Shown: positions 1-10,685 of the stretch, one piece after another
Layout: each line of letters begins with the position of its first letter
Position numbering within the stretch: the stretch's first letter is position 1
DNA from: Cryptomeria japonica
Lineage: Eukaryota; Streptophyta; Pinopsida; Cupressales; Cupressaceae
Assembly (NCBI RefSeq): GCF_030272615.1
Contig: NC_081407.1
Coordinates: 442,397,213 to 442,461,212 of the forward strand
DNA: 64,000 nucleotides
Direction of reading: 5' to 3'
The notes under the pieces: generated by a model
Told to the model about the DNA's origin: nothing
Databases searched by the model: none
What the model saw: only the letters and a program-made list of their open reading frames with translations
Position numbers and translations under genes: made by a program

Positions 1-194
1 TTATGTGTAGCATTGTTGTTTATAGTGTCCATGTTCTCAACATTTGGAATGTTTCTATAGGCATCCATGTCTGGTAATGTAGTATGATCAGAATTGAAAA
101 AGATCTCATTGTCATACTCATAAGAACTCATGTTTGCGGACTCTTGAGCTTCTTTAGTTTCTCTCCTAGATTTTTGAAGACGGGTTTCAACCAT
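1..194 (-). CDS. Gag N-terminus of element C (partial)
   Basis: Open frame from the ATG at 192-194 running off the window start, about 64 codons. It begins MVETRLQKSRRETKEAQES and matches the start of the element B Gag (50429) almost residue for residue over the visible part, including a DHTTLPDMDAYRNI stretch. The region is rich in Asn and Asp and probably disordered. In Ty3-type elements Gag forms the virus-like particle in the cytoplasm. The capsid-like part is outside the window. The start is chosen because the same ATG opens the frame in both copies. Confidence 0.7.
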   Translation of the reverse strand, partial: MVETRLQKSRRETKEAQESANMSSYEYDNEIFFNSDHTTLPDMDAYRNIPNVENMDTINNNATH

Positions 195-689
195 GAACTA
201 GGTATTGACCAAGATGTGTGAGACTAGATGAAAATGGAAAGAGTATGGAAGACCAAGAGTTGGATGAAATGTAAATGAATTTGAAGTGCACTTGCAATGT
301 CCAAAGTGTAAGACCAAGTATGTATGTAGTAGAGTAGGTGTGACTTCCAAAGAGAGGATAGTTTCTCTTGATGAGGTAAGTTGACCTTGACTCTAAGTAA
401 GACCAAATGAGACCCAAAGGTAAGAAACCTTGATGAGGGACCACTTAGCAAAGTGTTGTTGTATGTAGTGTGTTGACAAAGTATAGTGAGGACAAGCAAG
501 TGACCTTTTGATTCAGGTTTAGACAATTGTGAATGTAATGAGAGATGTAAAGCAATGATAGACTTTGTGAGACCCAAGGATAGGTTGAATGCTAAATGAA
601 ACCCTGGAGAAATGACCTTGGAAGCTCAAGAATTCTGAAACTGACTATGTTTGTTTGCTGGACTGTAACAGTTTTTCAATTCTAAACAC

Positions 690-880
690 AGACGCGCCTG
701 TATACTTCACAGACGCGGTTTCCTGACGCAGACGTGGCTCTGTTTAACACAAACGCGTTTCTGAGACTTTTTTTTTTTGGCCAAATGTAATGTTGACTGT
801 TGGAACATAGACACGATTCTGCCCTTCACATACGTGGTTATACAACACAGACGCTATTATGTACGACACAGACGCGTTTC
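690..880 (-). repeat. ACGCG-rich minisatellite in C leader, first block
   Basis: Irregular repeat built on cacagacgcg followed by 8-18 variable bases (for example near 690, 712, 726, 750, 848 and 868). The units keep the agacgcg core while the spacers drift. It lies in the leader between the conserved leader module and gag. The same core recurs at 2101-2365 and in the 3' region of element B. Confidence 0.75.
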
Positions 881-1139
881 TGTAAAATTTGTGCAATTTT
901 TTTCCAATCTGTGAAGTCGTTTTGTTGTGACCAAATCTGATTGTTTGACTATTTTTCGTGACAAGAGGACACAATGTTGATGAGGACTCAATGTTTGCAA
1001 GTGTCTAGACTCAAAATGACTCCAAGAAAAGTGTGTTGTTTGATGTAAAAATGTTTTGCCTACACTTGAAGACACAAAAGACACAATGTTTTGTTGTTTG
1101 GTCTTGAATGTTTTGAATGTTTAACATAAGTCAAGCACA

Positions 1140-1760
1140 ATTCTTATGGTTGGCCAAGACAATAGTTGTTGATCCCACATGGGGTTTTACCCCCGAGGCT
1201 ACGCTATTCAGAGCGGATACTTAGATGCTTGACCTCACTGGCTCCACCCTCGGCACTCACTTCTCGGGTCAGCCAAGTATTAGTCCCCACAAAAACTCCC
1301 TGTGGCGAACTTTGTATCTCTACTAAGAACCATATGTGTGTGGGCTGCTACCAGAGGTCCGACCTCCTGCCCCAACAACTAGAAGGATTTGGGCTTCTAA
1401 AACAAAAAGGTGCTAGTAAGAGCATCCGCTTGTGTGGCCATACATGCGGCACTTTTAGCTCTGTAAATACAGAAGGCTCCCAGCCGGTAGGGGTTACGCC
1501 CTACAAATGATCAAATAAATTTGATCAAACGGGTTTATGGGGAGACATAGTGTCGGTATGAACTAATCAGCACACGTTATCCATAGTTTTCACCATGAAT
1601 ACATTTGATTATAGTGGTTCGAAAGAGGTGGGTTTTCCTCGCTACCACTTGGGTCGTTCTCTTCTCACTAGTAGTCCTAATGACCACACGGGAAGACAGG
1701 CCCTCTAAAGATTAAACAAAAAGAGCCTATTGCTCAAGACACAAAAGACAATGATTCAAT
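1140..1760 (-). other. Conserved leader module of element C
   Basis: Non-coding block whose reverse complement closely matches 49130-49740 in element B; weaker versions occur in D (3720-4480) and A (34720-35230). Shared landmarks include a run on the minus strand equivalent to gaacgacccaagtgg, and cgtaacccctacc and actcacttctc on the plus strand. Open frames here are short and not shared among all four elements. It may be an RNA-structure module of the leader (packaging or translation), which is inference. Confidence 0.6.
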
Positions 1761-2100
1761 TTTAGTGCACCAATTGAAGTGTTTGCTAGTCTATGAAAAC
1801 AAGGCACACAATAAAAATCCAAAAACCCTTGCCAAGGACCTGCAGCAAAGAGTTGTTAGTAGTTTGGATTGTTTGAAATAATCACCCCTTCCTGCAAGCA
1901 CACAAGTTAGGTAAATTTTAAGCCCAAAAGACTTTGTGAAACTAGGGGCCTTCAATCAAATGATTTAGCCTTCAAGACAAGCTGCACAAATCTTGTTAGC
2001 TAGATCTGAAAATGTTAGCTCAAAATAAACCAGATCTGAAACCCTAAATGCAAAATCCGAAAACTGAATCAATAAAAATCCAAATTTTGAAACTGGTAAA

Positions 2101-2365
2101 CACAGATGCGATTACTCTCAACACAGACGCGTCTGGGTGACACAGACACGGTTCTGTGCGACACAGACGTGACAACAGAACTCAGACGCGCTTCTTGGAC
2201 ACAGACGCGGATAAAAATAGCGCAGACGCGACTTTACAACACAGACACGCTTTCCTGGAACCTGCAAAATAAAATATTGCCAAAACACAGACGCGGATCC
2301 AGATGTCGCAGATGCGCCAGAAAATCAAAAACGCGATCCGAAAGTACGCAGACGCGGAAATAACA
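2101..2365 (-). repeat. ACGCG-rich minisatellite in C leader, second block
   Basis: About eleven degenerate units with the core cacagacgcg spaced 18-30 bp apart, just inside the primer-binding site. It has the same core as 690-880 and as the 57715-57975 array in element B. The unit is CpG-containing in otherwise AT-rich DNA. An open frame across it (2106-2363) is only the translation of the repeat. Confidence 0.75.
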
Positions 2366-2445
2366 AAATGCTACCGAAAACGTCGGATCTGCAACTTCAC
2401 ATTACAAAATTTGCAACAAGGATGTTAAATGCAAAAGGGACAAGA

Positions 2446-2463
2446 GTCCCACCGGGCGTGCCA
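2446..2463 (-). promoter_or_regulatory. Primer-binding site of element C
   Basis: On the minus strand the LTR ends in TACA, then TTT, then TGGCACGCCCGGTGGGAC. The TGG matches the CCA end expected of a tRNA primer. Elements B and D carry variants of the same site at the same position. The donor tRNA was not assigned. Confidence 0.6.
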
Positions 2464-2466
2464 AAA

Positions 2467-3249
2467 TGTATATGGTGAAAATGGATAACAATAATAACGA
2501 TATTGAAAGGCTAAATGAATTCAACCACAAAATCCTAGCGTAACAACAACAAAGATCCACCATAACATATGAAGATTACCTAAGACAATGCAAATCAAAT
2601 GAAATCACAAAGATTATACCATCACATGTCCAATAGGGTTTTGATCTCCATTCTTCCTATCTCCATTGATCTTGCTTGATATATTTGCTCTCAGATTTTA
2701 TGTGCACAAGAGCTCAACAAATAACGGAATGTGGTTGCAAGTAGGATCGTAGCGTAGTCAAATGATCAAGTAGTTAGGTCATTAGGATGATTGATTAGGG
2801 TTCGATAATGAAGGAAGCATCTCGTTATATAGAAGACACTATATGAAATGGAGGGATAAGATTGAGAGGTGTAAAAGGAGGTCGACTATGATTAGAGGGT
2901 AGGTAAAAGAAATAATAAAATAATGAAAGGGGTAGGTAGTGTATGAATTAAGAGATGAATGACATGTGTCATGGGTAGAAAAGGTTAATGAATTAATTAA
3001 ATAAATAAAGATTTATTTAATTAATAGAAGAAGTGGGATAATTAAATAAATAAAAATATTTATTTAATTTAGGAAAAAGATAATTTAAATAAATAAATGT
3101 ATTTATTTAAATGAGAAATAAGGCTAGAAGAGGATAAATGAATTAATTAAATAAATAAAGATTTATTTAATTAATAGAAGAATTAGGCTAAAGTAATTAA
3201 ATAAATAAAATATTTATTTAATTAGACATGACAATTTTAGGTGTCTACA
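2467..3249 (-). repeat. 5' LTR of element C (783 bp)
   Basis: Reads TGTAGACACCTAAAATTGTC at its start (3249) and ACCATATACA at its end (2467). It is very similar to the two LTRs of element B. It contains several palindromic attaaataaataaatttatttaat tracts (2990-3225), as do both B LTRs. A TATATAAC-like motif read downward near 2835 could be the promoter. Confidence 0.85.
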
Positions 3250-3400
3250 GAAAGGATTCAAGAAATTTGAGGATGAAAGGACTTAAGAAATTTGAGATGA
3301 AAGGACTTAAGAAATTTGTGGATGAAAGAACTTAAGAAATTTGTGATGAAAGGACTTAAGAAATTTGAGGATGAAAGGACTTAAGAAATTTGAGGATGAT
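3250..3400. repeat. 24-25 bp tandem repeat in D leader
   Basis: Six copies of a unit like gaaaggacttaagaaatttg plus 4-5 variable bases, ending where gattgatgaagaagg begins. The array stops exactly at the LTR of element C, which suggests C inserted at or within it. No coding potential is seen. Confidence 0.85.
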
Positions 3401-3719
3401 TGATGAAGAAGGTATGGTAGTGATGGTTTAGAAGAAAACTTGATGACTAGGTTGTCTTTGGCATGAACATGAAGGATCTATTTAAATGGCAAGTTGTATG
3501 AAGGGATATGACCACCCTGATTTGGACGATAGTAGGTGTTTCAAATGACAAACTTGAATGTTGACGTAGAGGATAAACTCTTAGCTTCTCTCTTAGGTTT
3601 ATGAAATATGGGACGGATAGAGTTTTGACGCAATTTTGGACTTGGTGTGGGTAATGACTTGGACAATTTGTTTGTGTCTTGACAAATATTTTTGCAAAAT
3701 GTTTGGGGATAGTGATGTG

Positions 3720-4480
3720 TTTTTAGTCTACTCTTGGCAAGTATGTATCAAACAAAGCAAACACAATGATTAAATGCATATTATTTCAAAGACACTCATG
3801 CTCATATACAACATTCTTAAGGTTGGCAAGGACAATAGTCATTGAATCCCAATTGGTTTCCCATCTACGCTTACCCAGAGCGGACACTTGGATGCTTGAC
3901 CCCACTGGCTCCCCTCCACGGCACTCACTTCTCGGGGCAGCCAAGCATCAATTCAAATGAAAACTCCTCATGGCGAACTTTGTGTCTCTACTAAGGGCCA
4001 TAAGAATATGGGCCGCTTCAGAGGTCTGACCTCCTGCACCAATGACTAGAGGGTTTTTGGCCACTATGAACAAGGTGTTTAGTAAGTCTTCTCGTTAGGA
4101 GCTACCCTTCGAAGTTGCGCAAGCGCAATTGAGGCCTATAGCCCAACGAAGCACCAAGAACTTAGCAGTCATGCAAACATGATTGAGATCTCTGGGATCC
4201 TACTAAGCACCCAATGTGAGAGTGAACTCTCATATAGCCCCAACCATTAACCCTTTCGTAGTCAATGGCTTATTTATTATAGTGAGTTGGGAACCCCAGG
4301 TCTGGGTGTACTCACTTGGGTCGTTCCCCTCTTACCTTCTCAAAGAGCAAGTTGGGAGGGCAGGCCCACTAGAGGTAAACCCACAATCAAACAAGAAAAG
4401 GTTGGAGGGTCTGGATTTCTTATCGTCTAGTAAGACGAGAGCATACTTTCCTACCTTTACGCTTTTCTTAAAGACACATA
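3720..4480 (-). other. Conserved leader module of element D
   Basis: Diverged version of the module at 1140-1760. It shares the ggcaaggacaatagt start, the 'actggctcc ... cggcactcacttctcggg' block near 3903-3935, the 'gaggtctgacctcctg' block near 4020, and the 'acttgggtcgttcc' block near 4313. No shared reading frame was found. Confidence 0.55.
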
Positions 4481-5159
4481 AGACAATGGTTCATTCCATT
4501 TTAATTAATATCTATCTGCCTAATTTAAATAAATGCACAATATTTGGTTGAATTAGCTAGGCAACTTGCAAAACCACTTGATTAGTAGTTTGAAAAATGG
4601 AGTCTTCAAAAAGTGTCCTGCAAAACAACTTGATTAGTAGTTTGGAAAAATAGTCTTCAACAAGCGTCCTACAAAAATCAACAAAATGACAAAAATATTA
4701 ATTTTATTTTTATTTTTTGGGAATGAATAGAAAAATATGAATAAAAACTTTTTTACTAATGACAAATGTAGATTTGAAGAAAGCTTTGATGGGTAAATGG
4801 GGTTTGACTAGGTTTTTGTCACTTTCCAAGGGATAGGCAAGTGAAAAATGGGGATTTTGGAGAGATGAAGGAATGGGAAAATTTGTCCAAGAGGGACAAA
4901 GAAGCAAAAGTTGAAGATGGATAATATGGGAAAAATTTGGAGGTGATTGGATGAAAAGGGAAGAAGTTATGGCAAACCCTAAAAATAGAGAAATATGGGA
5001 TTTTTGGCTTTAAAAAGTGGATTTTTGAGATAAGGCCTCCAAGGAAGAAAATGTGGAAAATGGCAATGTGGAGAATCTGGTGAAGTTTGAAGGAAAATGG
5101 AGTCAAGATAAAGAAGATATGGCAAAAAAACAGAAAAAAAAAATTACTCTTTTAAAAAA

Positions 5160-5310
5160 AAAAATTAACCCTAGATTTAACGGAACAGAAACCCTAAATT
5201 TAACAGAACAGAAACCCTAAATTTTACAGAATAGAAACCCTAAATTTAACAAAATAGAAACCCTAGATTTAACAGAGCAGACAGAAACCCTAGATTTAAC
5301 AGAGCAAATT
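5160..5310. repeat. agaaaccctaaatttaacag tandem repeat
   Basis: About six copies of a roughly 23-26 bp unit with the core agaaaccctaratttaacag, inside the leader of element D. The telomere-like aaaccct string is part of a longer unit, so this is not a telomeric tract. Confidence 0.85.
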
Positions 5311-5338
5311 ATCGCACTAAATAGAATAAAATAAAAAT

Positions 5339-5706
5339 GTCAAAGGTCCGGATTTCTAATTGTCTAGATAGACAAGAGCATACTCTCCTACTTTCACACT
5401 TTCCTGCGGGCGGACAGATTATATTTAAAAAGAGTAGGTAACAGGAAATAAATAAATTAAATGCAAACTACAGTTAGCGCCTAAAATTTTCAGACAGATT
5501 AACAGAGCAGACAATAGCACTACACAGATAGAAAAGTGTCAAAGGTCCGGATTTCTGATTGTCTAGATAGACAAGAGCATACTCTCCTATTTTCACACTT
5601 TCCTATGGTCAGAGCATACAGTCGTGCTAAACAAAATAGAAAAGTGAAAGGTCTGGATTTTTTATTGTCTATATAGACAAGAGCATACTCTTCTACTTTC
5701 ACACAG
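5339..5706. repeat. ~70 bp dispersed repeat in D leader
   Basis: A block running caaaggtccggatttctaat, then tgtctagatagacaagagcatactctcctac, then tttcacact, occurs at about 5339-5406, 5537-5605 and 5644-5704. A diverged relative lies at 4398-4468. The internal tctagatagaca is close to an inverted repeat. Copies are separated by variable AT-rich spacers. Confidence 0.8.
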
Positions 5707-5973
5707 ATTATACTAAAATAGAACAAACAACAAATCAAATAACAAATCAGATAACAGAGTTGTCGTGCAGTAACAGAAACAGAAACATAAAAAAAAACCA
5801 GAAACAGAACAGAATAAGGAGGAGTTGTCGCGCAGAAATGCAGAGCCACGATTCTGGAACTTGCGAAAAAGATATATATATATATATATTGCAATCGCAC
5901 TATTCTAGAACCTACATCTCACAACTCACAAAAACCTAAAAAAAAACAACAACATTAGTTCTCAGGGACGTGA

Positions 5974-5991
5974 GTCCCACCGAGCGTCCCA
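5974..5991 (-). promoter_or_regulatory. Primer-binding site of element D
   Basis: Minus-strand TGGGACGCTCGGTGGGAC follows the LTR end after TTT. It is a variant of the sites in C and B, in the same position relative to the LTR. The donor tRNA is not assigned. Confidence 0.55.
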
Positions 5992-5994
5992 AAA

Positions 5995-7101
5995 TGAAGA
6001 GGGAAAAACATATTTGAAAGGTAAACTGATCAAAACATAACGAAATAAACATGCAGAATGCTAAAATATCATTAAAAGACCATTTCACCTTGCTATTTTA
6101 CCTTCTCCTTTGGATTGAGCTCGATGAAGTGAAGGCGTCCCTTGATAATGCTCCACTTGATGTGCTCCTTTGATTGCTGGATGTGGATGACTCTCCAATA
6201 TTATGCACAAATGATTAGGATGAATGATAAGGATGAGATGATCAAGTTGCCAAGATGATTTCCTGGGCTCAAAAAGGCAGCATAAGCTTACTGGATTTCA
6301 AGATGTTCTGAATGAAGGGATGGAGCCCTATTTTATAGGAAGAAGAGAGGAAAATGAATGGCTAGGATGAATTCGAGATGAAGGGCTACGATTTACTTGT
6401 GAGCTCACACAAGCTCCATGAGCAGGTGTGGAGACCAAAAAATATGCCCTAAAGGCATTTTGTATCTCCACACTCTACAAGATGCATTGGAGGAATTAAA
6501 AATTCTCCAAAAACGGATATTATGGGGATTAGAAGAATAAAAAGGAATTAAAAATTCCTTGGGAGAGGGAAATGCCTAGAGGAATGTGAAATTTCGAAAA
6601 TCTTATATTCATCTAGGAAAAGAGCATTTAAAGCTAGTGGTTGGATGAAAGGACAAAGAGTTGACTTTGTGGCTAATCATGATGATTAGCCATTAACGAC
6701 TCATTAGGAGGGGGATTAGAGGAAATGTTAGGTGGGATTTATATTTGTAGGAGAATTTGACTAGGAGAGAGAATGAGTGGAGAGAATAAAAAATTAGAAG
6801 AATAATGTTAAGTGAGTTTAGGGAGTTTCTAGAAGAATTTATTAGGTTAATGATGAATTAAGAAGATGATTTGTAGGAATCATGTAGGTTAACTAATTAA
6901 TTGAAATTAATTAGCTAAGAGGAAGATTTGTGAGGATTTGATTTTTTAGAAGAATAAAGAAAGGGATTGATTTATTAAATAAATCATATGCTATAGTGAC
7001 AATATTAATTATATTTAATTAATATTGAGAAGAATTTTAATTAACATAATTAATTAATTAATTATGTGAAGAATTAAAATAATTATTTTTAAGTGTCTAC
7101 A
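5995..7101 (-). repeat. 5' LTR of element D (1107 bp)
   Basis: Begins TGTAGACACTTAAAAATAAT (from 7101 downward) and ends in CTCTTCA before the primer-binding site. Palindromic attaattaattaattatg tracts lie near its start (7000-7075). The U3 start resembles that of C, A and B, the rest does not. The partner LTR is not in the window. Confidence 0.75.
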
Positions 7102-7330
7102 CAAAGTGTCTGTAATTTGCCCTTGTAACTCAGTGAGGGGCTCTACTAAACTTGTTCATACTGAAGATGATTGCATCTTCAATCTCCCTTCGTTGACTTT
7201 CAGACAAATGAATAAACAATATGTTTAAACCTTTGTAAATACCATACTCCTTAATAATTCTAATCATTCTAGTGAAAGAATCTTTAAGTGTTAATACTTT
7301 TGTAGTTGCTTTATCTTTTTGAGTAGTCTC

Positions 7331-8860
7331 CTACTTCTTAGCACTTTCCCTTAGTGCTTTCTTATCTTCTTCAGATTTCATTTCATCAATATCTGTCACC
7401 GGTTTGTGAGCTTTCTCCTTCTTTCTTTTTCTGGTTTGGGTAAGCACAATAGGAGGTTCAATAGTTTTACCTTTCCTTCGGAATTGTATTTTAGAGGGTT
7501 TCCCTCTTTGAGATTCAACAAGATTCACCTTAGTTTCTTCTACTTTCTTCTTCTCAGCTGCTTTGGTTGCTCTAGTCTTACCGGTGGGGGTACCGATTGG
7601 TACACTGGAAGTTCTACCTTTTTGAGTCTCATATTTGGCTCTTGTTGCAGCTATCTGTTCTTTTGTGAATTTGGCCTGCTCAGCAGAGGCTTGTACCTCT
7701 TTTTCTTATTTTTTTTTGCAATCACCAGTTTTTGTAATTCATAATGCACTTTCTATAATTTCTCCTTGTAGGTTCCAAACCTTTCAGCAGTAGCATCTAC
7801 TGGTTGGCCTAATAAATGGTCGACATAGGCAACAAGTATATCTTTATCTACTTCATAACCCATGGGAATAACAGCTTCCATCAAGCATGTATATGTGTCA
7901 ACCATAAAACAGATAGAATCCTCATACTGATTGACTACCTCTGTCGGTATGTGTTCCCTTGCATGCATTTCCTTCTTAAATTTCTTAAAAGTATCCCCAT
8001 GAAATATCCTCAAACTTGTTTTTCAGCATCCTAATGTTGTTCTTCATCTAAAATAGGGCAAGTGTCTCAGTTATCCATTGTACATCACCAATACCGAGGA
8101 CAAAGTTTTGAAATAAAAGAATAAGCCCATGATAAGTTGTCCAAACTTGAACCTAATCTTCTTGTCGCTCTTGACTGCTTCCAAATTTGTCACTAATTGG
8201 CTTCCCATTGCTTCACAAAGATCATAATCAACATCCTCCTTAATCATCTGGTAGACAGTGTGAATACTTGTTGTTGGTATGCTATTCATTCTGCTTGAAT
8301 AGAAAATTATATAGCCAATCACCATAGATGCAAATTTAACAGCAGGATCATTAATATCATTCACGGTCATAGCTCTTTGATCCCATTTAGATCCAATTAA
8401 CTTCTCAACATCATTCTTAGGTATAGACCTAAGCAATGACACTTTACTGGTTGAGAAGAAGTCGGTTACAACATGGATTGCTTCCTTAGTGATTTTGTGA
8501 GGTCTATCCAACCACATGAACTGATCATGAATACGGCTCAGAAAAAAATATCACCAACTCGTCATCAAAATCATCAATGAAGTTGATCGCATGATGAAAA
8601 CCTTTATCGGCTACGCTTTTGAACTATTCTTTCAATCTTCCCTATTCATTACACAGAGATCTATATTGATCATAAATAACTGCAACTCCCAAGTCTTCAA
8701 GTTTGCAGTGATAAAAGGATCTTACATCCTCTACATGTAAAACACCATTCGGTACACCAGATAGGGCACCAACAAGGTCAATTTCCTTCGATTTGTATGG
8801 ATGTTGTTTGTATTCAGGTCTTGCCCTCTTGGTCACATCAACTAGATGCAGAGTATCCAT
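7331..8860 (-). pseudogene. Second ORF of element E (decayed, unknown function)
   Basis: A degenerate reading from the ATG at 8858-8860 down to about 7331 in at least two frames with several stops. It starts MDTLHLVDVTKRARPEYKQ. The middle section (8517-8071) is the best preserved, about 148 codons, with helical stretches and ending in GLFFYF. The next (8013-7753) is about 86 codons. The last part is Lys/Arg/Glu-rich and could be a nuclear-localising or nucleic-acid-binding tail. I do not recognise a catalytic motif. The layout (helical globular region followed by a charged tail) loosely resembles the 'putative plant transposon protein' ORF at 60381-62776, but I cannot confirm homology. About 470 bp of non-coding DNA separates it from gag. 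Confidence 0.5.
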
Positions 8861-9333
8861 ACTACAATATGCAAATCACCAAGAAAAGAGTAGAATTTTT
8901 AGATAAAGACCTCTTCTGCTTTGGTACTAGGGTTTTCGACCGTCAAAAACTTTCAATACACAATCACCGAATCAAACTTTACTTCGATCGCCTCAGATGC
9001 TGATAAATGATCTAAATGTTGCATGCACAAACTTATATCTGCTCTGCTCGCTTCGCCAAGAGTTCTCAAGATGCAAAGTGACAAATGAAATTCAAAAAGT
9101 TCTATTTATTTGCACTTTAATTACTGCAATAAATGCAATTACTGGCAAAACCCTAAAATGCCTTAGCAAACTCTAAAGCATATTACTGATAGCAAAAACT
9201 CAATGATATTTGCCGGTTATAATCCAAAAACACATCAAAATGCATCATAATATGTAGATTTAACTTACAGTACATCATTTAGGGGTTCAACTCAAGATTT
9301 GACAATAAGCTCACCCCAAGTTGTAGAAACAAC

Positions 9334-10617
9334 TTAGTTTGTCAGAGATGGATTCTCTATATTAGGTGAAGAATCTGCTTCCTCAGATGGTTTGTCATCA
9401 CTCTTATTCATCTTAGCTCTAGTTTCTTCAATATCAAACTTTTGCTTTCCTTTCCGGTCTGCAGGAGTATTCACCGGTTGCTTCTTCTGTGTTCTGCAAA
9501 ACTTGGCAATGTGTCTCGATTGGTTGCAATGATAGCATGTCATTCCAGATGCTCTCCAAGGTCTTGAGTTTCCTCTACCTATTCTTCTTCTGCAGTTCAT
9601 TGCCACATGTCCAAAATTGTTGCAGATTGAACAAGTCACATTGACTCCCTTTTCCATCTCATAAGGACTAGACAGGTTAAAATAGGATCTTTGCCAATTT
9701 GTGTTTCTCCGGTCAGTGAAATTCCTTCTCCAGTTACCAATAGGTCTTGGATTCATGTGAGGTGCAGGATTGTTTGCTCCATATCTGCATTCAACTGATC
9801 TATGCCCATACATGTTGCATGCCTAACAATAACCTTAAAATGTCCTACGCACATATCTAGTATTAGGTCTATAACCAATATTAGCATCAGATCTACTTCT
9901 ACAAACATTAGCAGTATGTCCTGGTTTATGACAGTTAAAGCAAACGGGTTTGTAAGATTTCTTACCGGTAGGCTTCTAAGCCTTAGGAGAAGTTTTACCT
10001 TCGTGCAGGTCACTCTTGGTACTGGAAGGTTCACCTTTCTCACATCTATTGTATCCTAGACCAGATTTATCACCTTTCATCTTCTAAGATTGGATCTGTT
10101 CATCCAACATAGAGGATCTCTTGCTGAATTTATCAAGCTTCTCATTGGCCTCGGCAAGTTCCTTTGTAAGATCTTCATTTCTTTTCATGAGGGTCTCTCT
10201 AAGAGACATTGCCATTTCAAGATTTGACTGTAATGCTTCTTTTTCTTCTTTCTCCTCATGCCAATGTTCATACAAAGCTGCATTCTCTTGCTTGATCTTA
10301 AAGATTTCATGCTCTTTATCTCAAATCTGATCCTCAGCCTTTCTTCTAGCTTCAAGTTCCTCACTCATCTGGATTGTAAGTGCTTCCAGCTCTCTTCTCA
10401 GGTTAGTCTTTTCACCATTCAGCTTCTCCACTTCTTCAACCAGTGCATCAATTTTCACATCATCTGAAGAGCTGTTGTCAGAGATCTCCAACAATTGTTC
10501 AGTCAGTTCCTTCCTTTTAGCTAGTGATGTCTTATACTTGCATCTTAGGGTTTCCAACTCATCCTTAGTTTCAGCAAGTTCTCTAGCCATCTCTCTATAG
10601 CTCATTCCTTCACCCAT
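9334..10617 (-). pseudogene. Gag-like protein of element E: coiled coil plus four CCHC knuckles
   Basis: One frame of about 428 codons from ATG at 10617 to the stop at 9334, broken by about five in-frame stops (for example 10319-10321 and just below 10084) but with no frameshift seen. The first 180 residues are a charged heptad-like coiled coil (many E, K, L, R). Then come four C-x2-C-x4-H-x4-C zinc knuckles: CFNCHKPGHTANVC, a second with a stop inside it, CSICNNFGHVAMNC and CYHCNQSRHIAKFC (Arg replaces the usual Gly in the last). Such knuckles bind genomic RNA in retroelement Gag proteins. The start ATG is the first after the primer site, 54 bp downstream of it. The protein is dead in this copy. 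Confidence 0.8.
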
Positions 10618-10670
10618 ATTTGCCTTACGATTAGAGATCCCTTCCAAGTGGTTAAGCCTTAAGGAAGTTA

Positions 10671-10683
10671 GGCTTTGATACCA
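10671..10683 (-). promoter_or_regulatory. Primer-binding site of element E (initiator-Met type)
   Basis: Minus-strand TGGTATCAAAGCC lies three bases after the LTR end. It differs at one base from TGGTATCAGAGCC, the well-known plant Copia site complementary to initiator tRNA-Met. Confidence 0.85.
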
Positions 10684-10685
10684 AT

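Larger units (their letters stand above)
1..3249 (-). mobile_element. Element C: Ty3-type LTR retrotransposon, 5' part
   Basis: This is the 5' part of a minus-strand LTR element that leaves the window at its left edge. Reading downward it has an LTR (3249 to 2467), a primer-binding site just inside it, a leader of about 2.2 kb, and the first codons of gag (from 194). The leader and gag start are close relatives of element B at 47892-50620, so C and B belong to one family. Its LTR abuts a tandem repeat of element D, which suggests insertion into D. Its pol and 3' LTR lie outside the window, so whether it is autonomous cannot be judged. The target duplication cannot be checked. Confidence 0.85.
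3250..7101 (-). mobile_element. Element D: LTR retrotransposon, 5' part, broken by C
   Basis: Minus-strand element of which the 5' LTR (7101-5995), primer-binding site and leader (5973-3250) remain in view. The leader carries three families of tandem repeats and a variant of the conserved leader module (3720-4480). No convincing coding sequence is visible. Element C's LTR starts right at 3250, so the rest of D is presumably beyond the window, past C. D belongs to the same broad TGTAGACAC family as A, B and C, but its LTR is longer and mostly different in sequence. Confidence 0.7.

Noticed and set aside
1166-1510. 114-codon open frame in the leader of element C
   Set aside because: It lies on the strand opposite to the element and inside the conserved leader module; the related B copy does not keep the full frame.
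3250-3400. Short regular repeats considered as a CRISPR array
   Set aside because: Units are adjacent with no unique spacers, and the DNA is plant nuclear.
5873-5891. (TA)n tract considered as a promoter element
   Set aside because: A simple dinucleotide run inside the leader of D with no other promoter context.
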